Assembly (NCBI GenBank): GCA_963855995.1
Contig: OY979722.1
Span: forward strand, 1,178,001 to 1,242,000
From: Muricea muricata
Taxonomy: Eukaryota; Cnidaria; Anthozoa; Malacalcyonacea; Plexauridae
Direction of reading: 5' to 3'
DNA: 64,000 nt
The position numbers and the translations under genes were made by a program. Numbering within the stretch: position 1 is the first letter of the stretch; each line of letters opens with the position of its first letter. Under the pieces are notes generated by a model that was not told where the DNA came from, searched no databases, and saw only the letters and a program-made list of their open reading frames with translations. This document shows, piece by piece, positions 58,801 to 64,000 of this stretch.

Positions 58801-59047
58801 ATATTATTTTCCTCGTATATTTGCATGGTGAATATCAAATTAAAATATAATTTTGTGGAAACACCACGTAAGTTTATTATCGCAATAATAAACTTACGTT
58901 GTGTTTATTATTAAACACGTTGTGTATCGCAATAATAAACTTACGTTGTGTTTATTATTAAACACGTTGTGTTTATTATTATTGGGATAATAAACTTACC
59001 TGTACGTGGTGTTTCCACAAAATTATATTTTAAATATTGTTTTACAA
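58801..59047. mobile_element. Inverted-repeat element of the 35992-36187 family
   Basis: Arms carry TTTTGTGGAAACACCACGTA and its complement, plus several internal copies of AATAATAAACTTACGTTGTG. It is flanked by the 13-bp direct repeat TTATTTTCAACAA (58788-58800 and 59048-59060). It lies directly downstream of the cathepsin A gene. Confidence 0.6.
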
Positions 59048-59197
59048 TTATTTTCAACAATATTTGTGGCACTGTTTGTGACTTAATTAAACAACCATCG
59101 GCGATGGCGTATATGAACTCATTAAAACTAGGGCTAAAATTAAGTTTACTGCAATTTTAAATTTAAAAATTATTGCGATTGATAACTGATGTGCTTA

Positions 59198-62100
59198 TTA
59201 TTGAAGTGGTGCATTTGCCAAAAAGCTGATAAACATTTTCAATGCTTGGGATGGTTTGTCTTCTGGTACCATATGACCCGCTCCCTACAAAAGAGTGATG
59301 TTTGTATTAGATAGTCCTATCAACCTCGTAATTCCCGGGGTCATTTTCCTTAAATTTTAGTTACAAGTGACAGAAAGTGATTAATGTCCATAGTAATTAG
59401 CAAAGTAATGCAATGTACCTTAATTGTTACAAAGGAAAGTTGTTCAAAGTCTTTAGCAAATCCTGCAATCTGTGGACCTACTTTCCAAAAGCGACGCGCT
59501 TTTAAAACCTAAGTGCGGCAGAGAGTAGAATTACAATGAACATTGATTATGTTGTAGATAAGACATGTTATGGTATGGTATGGTATGGTATGGTATGGTA
59601 TGGTATGGTATGGTATGGTATGGTATGGTATGGTATGGTATGGTATGGTATGGTATGGTATGGTATGGTATGGTATGGTATGGTATGGTATGGTATGGTA
59701 TGGTATGGTATGGTATGGTATGGTATGGTATGGTATGGTATGGTATGGTATGGTATGGTATGGTATAGCATGGTATGGCATGATATGATATGGTAAGGTA
59801 TGGCATGGCATGATATGGTATGTCATGGTATGGTTTGGTATGGTATGGTATGGTATGCTTTGGTTTGATATGGTACGTTTGGGTACAGCATGTTTTATGA
59901 TATCGATGTAGTTTACTTTTAACCCTAGGCTTTCGACAAACTCTTGATCTCCAAGAAAATTGCAAGCCATATCTGTATCACCATTGTATACCATTCCTCG
60001 ATAGTGCTGCAGGTTAAGAAAAAAAATAGGGAAAAGCGATACTTTATATGACTTAATCTCTGCATGCATCAAGTTCTAGTTTATTCCCACAAAAACAACA
60101 CAATTCTGGTTAGGAAATTGGGTTGGATTAAAATATAGAATGCATGCTCTGTACGTACTTGAACTAGCTTCAGAACAATAGGTGCTAGCGTCTTGTATAT
60201 CATCTTGTAATTCAGGCTTACCGTTTCGCTGTGGTAAAATATACCAAGTACGACGTTAATTCTAAAACTATCGTACCTTGTTACAAGATTTAAACAGTCC
60301 GCATTCGTTATTCACAAGCTTTTTGACTAAATTAATCAAATCAACGATTAAACGGGACGTGCAGAACTAGTCTGACCATCTTAGCTTATACCTGATAAAA
60401 CTGGTCCTAATTAGAAAGAAATACTGTGATCATTTTGATGTTGAAGCCATTTAAAAGCCAGTCTAACTTCGTGTTTACCCGATATAAATTAAAGCACTAT
60501 TCCCTGACGGCGCGGTGAATAGTACATTTTATAATGTTTGAGGGCACTTTATCAGTACCTGCATACTGTCCAGTTTGGTAAACTTTGCGGAATATGAAGG
60601 GCTTCCCTCACTGTTGGCATATTGAGGTAGTTGGTAGCAGCTGTTACGTTGATACAAGGCGGAGTTAAGCGTAGTCTCCTGAAGTACGGATTGTTGTTTT
60701 TCTGAAACAAAATCCAGAAGTTTTAAGTGAAGAAATTATTCAACTGCTTATGCAGAAACGGTCGATTTCAGATTTGAAAGCAATACAGTGAATTGGAATG
60801 TACCTTCACAGGCATCATGTTAAGCAAATTACGAAAAGCGAATAAAAGCCTGACATCTTGCGATTTAAGACCACTGCAGTTCTGATACAGGCCGTATACA
60901 TTTAATCCAGTCCGGGTAATGCTATATAACACCACTAGAACCTTGAGAAAAGAAAAATAGACCATTAGATACTAGTGGAAAAATTCTAGGAAATCGGATT
61001 ACAGAAGAATTGTTGCACAGCATACTATTTGATGACATTGTTCATTCGTAGAATTGTAGAAGTTGCAGGTTCCGTTGACACAGCAGTATTTCTGCAATTG
61101 ATCCCAGTACCTACATTGGATAAAAAATAAAATATTGTTTTTCAATGGTCAGGACAAAACTTAAATGGTGTCTCCAACTTATCATATAGTACCAATTACA
61201 CCATACACAGAATTGTTAAACTCACTTGTCACCAAACAGTCCGTGATAATAACCAAAATAAACAAGGGAATCTGTGTTTAATTGTGCACTTAGCAAGCCA
61301 TTGCCAACCGCAAAACCCTATAAGAAAGAAGTGCAATGTGTTTTAAAGTTGTGTATATTTTGGACGCAATTTCCAGAAACATACATAGTAGTTACGCTAC
61401 ACCATAAGCATCACACCAAATAGTACCCCTGCAGTATTATTTCAATTCTCTTGACCTTCATATTTATTGATGAGTTTCCCTGCAAAATTCGATATGATAA
61501 AGTAGGGACATAAACTCCACCATAACTCTCTCCAGTGACGAAGAATGCATTCGCTTTGAACTGAGGAAATTTATCAAAGAAGTCCAACAAGGCGACATAA
61601 TTGTCCATTGACACCTGAAAAACGTAATGAGCTGTACTGAATTGAGGTATAATAGAGTGGTGTTGTTATCATGTTGTCGTGAAAAGTATATATAAAGAAT
61701 GGGCTGGCCTGTATCATTACAGGTATCTTGAGATTCTTTTTGAGGAACCTAATATGTAGCTACTTACAGTATCATCACTAGCGGTGTAATTTTTATCATT
61801 AGAGTATGAGAATCCAACGCCAGCTGGAGATTCCAAGTACAACATGTTTGCAACCTGTTTCAAATCATAGAAGACCCATGCAAGAACTATTTAATTTGAG
61901 TACAGCCAGGTCAGCAGAGCTGGGGGGGGGGGGGAGAGGAGGGAGACATAACCTGCAACTTGAATAATCTGAGCAATTACACTCACTCCTGGGCCATAAC
62001 TTGCATGTACTAAAACTGAAGCAATAATGTCCATTGGCTAAATGTTAATCCCTGGTAGGTGGGGGTAGATTTAAATAGCAAACAGTGCTTTAAAACAGTA

Positions 62101-63915
62101 AAGACTGGATCATTCAATGAAACTCACCTTGTTCCAACTGTATGGATTGTAGTGCAATGTTGTTCCATCAGGATTTGCCTGTTATAAAAATAGGTGCACA
62201 TGGCATACATGTTGCATAAAGAAAACAGTCAAGACAGATAAAAAATACGACCTAAAAGTCTTAAAAGATCTTGAAAGTCTGAAATCATTGATATTGGGTT
62301 TTAATTGAAACTCTTTACTTGTCATAGAAACTACAGATCACAAAGAATTTTTTTTAAATCAAGTTTCTCGGCAAATGTAATGATTCAATCACCTATTACA
62401 AAAATATGCCTGTACCCCTCTGTGAGTGAAACATCAAATTCCTTGACTTATATGGTTTCAGGTAGTGAAAGAAACTATATTTTACATGGTTTTGCAATAC
62501 AGACACAGAAAACATTACTAGTATATTACGACCAGTTTTGGAGTAAAGGTTCTTTCACTTTTATGGCCGCACTACATGAATCCATCAACAATGTCTAAAG
62601 TATCAGTTACAACACAGGCCCATTTATAAATGTGACCATACCAGAAAAGGGCCATGTTCAGATAGAAAGCCATCCAGTGAACTACATCCAGGTCCGCCAT
62701 TCAGCCACAAAACCACTGGATCAGTTTCAGGGTTGTTTTGGGACTCAACAAACCTTTAAAAGGCATTGGATTCATTTTTAACTTGATGTATATAGCACCT
62801 GTAGCTTAGAGAATGAAGCAGACATATGTCTGCATGTAAGAATGCATCAGAGAGCTGACTGGATGTTATCACTAACAAAGCAATTATTTGGAACAGTTGA
62901 GAAAGTTGCACTAAGTTTTACTTCCACTTACATTGTCATTACTGTTGACTATATATTAAGCCACTGCTAGTACTGTATATATGGTAATTAAACCAGTTCT
63001 TATCAACACTCATGCAACTTTTGTGCTCCTCTAAAGCCTGGTTTGAGGATGAAACAAGCATAAAGGCCTGCTCAAACGAAGCCAACATCATGGAACATTG
63101 TTGGCCCAACAATGTTGCATGATGTTGGACGAAATTTTAAGCAAGTTTAAAATTAAGCCAACATCTTCCAACATGGTGTTCAAACGAGGCCAACATGTTG
63201 CCTCCAACAATGCTGGGCGATGTTGGACCAACATGTTGTCTTCGTTTAAACGAGCCTTAAGTGTACACACAATACTGACATTCAAGTATATAGATAAGCA
63301 TAGAATTTAAAGCACAAGAAAAGGAAAATTTTGTTTTGTTGTTCTTGTGCTTACTTCAACCAGGATTAGCAGTTATAAAGAGCAGGGCTCTCATAATCTG
63401 AGGAAATTTCCTCAGATTTATGCTGTTTTTATGGGGGTGGTATTAGTCATAATGAGGATGCATTCTTTTCAAAAGTTTATTGTTTCCTCATTCTCAACTA
63501 CCCAACCCCTATAGAAATATGGATATGGAAATTAGTTGTGTGAGCACTGATAAAGAGTTGTGAGTAAGTTGTGTGAGAGCTGGAAAAGCTCTCATGCAAA
63601 TTCTTGCTTCTCAACTCTCATTGACACACATGCCTTTACTCAAGTGTGCTCAAGGTTCAAGCTATGCTTCAAGACAAAAGTAAAACAGAACTGTATAAAT
63701 TCCAAACTCTAAATCTTGTTTAAACCTTACCAGTAATGGAGTTTCTTGGTCCCTTGGGCATTCAGATAGCCAGAATACTGTCGGAATGACGGTTGATGCG
63801 GAAGTCCAGGCAAAAATGAAACAATATCATCATTCGCTGACAGCGCTCCAGACCAAATCCCGAAGCATCCAAAAACTAGAAATAAACGAAAACCTTCCTT
63901 AAACACCTTTTGCAT
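59198..63915 (-). CDS. CTSA: Cathepsin A-like serine carboxypeptidase (lysosomal protective protein)
   Basis: Family S10 carboxypeptidase; cathepsin A also stabilises lysosomal beta-galactosidase and neuraminidase. Exons from the start: 63731-63915, 62642-62753, 62128-62178, 61768-61854, 61456-61614, 61226-61317, 61026-61110, 60804-60941, 60559-60701, 60159-60228, 59917-60006, 59419-59508, 59198-59284. All phases close, giving 462 aa (human 480). The preferred start gives a signal peptide ([19 protein letters not shown]), followed by [18 protein letters not shown]. The catalytic machinery is complete: oxyanion region LNGGPGCSS, nucleophile GESYGG, Asp in [11 protein letters not shown] and His in [11 protein letters not shown]. 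An upstream in-frame ATG at 63999 would hide the signal peptide. Intron 11 carries the TATGG microsatellite and intron 1 a MITE. Confidence 0.95.
59569..59766. repeat. (TATGG)n microsatellite, ~40 perfect copies
   Basis: 198 bp of uninterrupted pentanucleotide followed by about 100 bp of decayed copies. It lies in CTSA intron 11 (antisense CCATA in the transcript). ORFs in both strands over it are repeat artefacts. Confidence 0.98.
63063..63259. mobile_element. CCAACATGTTGG-rich MITE in CTSA intron 1
   Basis: The ends AAAGGCCTGCTCAAACGAAG and CTTCGTTTAAACGAGCCTTA are inverted copies. The interior is filled with CCAACA/TGTTGG palindromes. Target duplication not resolved. Confidence 0.55.
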
Positions 63916-64000
63916 TTTTTTAAAGAAGAAGGTCGAGACAGATACGTAATTTTGAACACAATTATGTTTAAAAATGAACACGGATTTCGGAACACGCACT

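Larger units (their letters stand above)
55686..59197. other. Gene-free region right of the array
   Basis: Contains decayed array monomers (about 55,980-56,055), a second copy of the CCCTAA-like block (56,295-56,455), a MITE at about 56,689-56,946, an AAGAAGATT-rich stretch at 58,010-58,480, a GGGATCCCGG-type repeat at 58,575-58,745 and an inverted-repeat element at 58,801-59,047. I find no exon. Confidence 0.5.

Noticed and set aside
59509..60072. IPYHT / MVWYG repeat proteins
   Set aside because: They are translations of the TATGG microsatellite. Only 59917-60006 in this stretch is a real CTSA exon.

Overview
This window is AT-rich animal nuclear DNA. The genes have many short GT-AG introns, there are convergent and divergent gene pairs, many small inverted-repeat transposons, and no prokaryotic organisation. 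An intact rotatin gene (a centriole/cilium protein), an HRI-type eIF2-alpha kinase, a lysosomal carboxypeptidase and a single-exon class A receptor indicate a metazoan. The small AT-rich introns and the style of MITEs and tRNA-like repeats suggest an early-branching invertebrate, most likely a cnidarian. That placement is inference, because no marker gene in the window settles it.

Layout, left half. A DDX28-like mitochondrial DEAD-box helicase (minus strand, C-terminus cut by the window edge) starts 225-260 bp from an HRI/EIF2AK1-like kinase (plus, 17 exons, 1988-9247), with a perfect CRE between them. A multi-pass membrane protein of unrecognised family follows (minus, 9618-12777). Then come the Rieske subunit UQCRFS1 (minus, 14024-15023) and, divergent from it, rotatin RTTN (plus, 32 exons, 15360-30128, about 2316 aa). 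BOP1 (minus, 25 exons, 30921-39451, about 738 aa) converges on RTTN, followed by CIAO2B (minus, 3 exons, 40138-40963) and an intronless rhodopsin-like GPCR (plus, 41643-42620). I reconstructed exon chains by hand. The reading phase closes at every junction of the kinase, UQCRFS1, RTTN, BOP1, CIAO2B and cathepsin A genes.

Layout, right half. From about 43.8 to 55.7 kb lies a 12-kb tandem satellite in two blocks of opposite orientation: about 34 monomers of 144 bp reading leftward, then about 46 monomers of 147 bp reading rightward. Both monomer types carry an A-box-like and a B-box-like RNA polymerase III element exactly 32 nt apart, as in a tRNA gene, followed by an oligo-T run. Both blocks show higher-order repeats (865 bp = 6 monomers; about 2059 bp = 14 monomers). 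This is the most unusual structure in the window. After about 3.5 kb of repeats without a gene, a cathepsin A-like serine carboxypeptidase (minus, 13 exons, 59198-63915) closes the window. One of its introns carries about 40 copies of a TATGG pentanucleotide.

Most genes are conserved housekeeping genes: mitochondrial RNA and respiratory chain, translation stress, ribosome biogenesis, cytosolic Fe-S assembly, centriole and lysosome. Only the DDX28/HRI pair offers a plausible functional link, between mitochondrial gene expression and a mitochondrial stress-responsive kinase. Introns and spacers hold several MITE families with visible terminal inverted repeats and target duplications.
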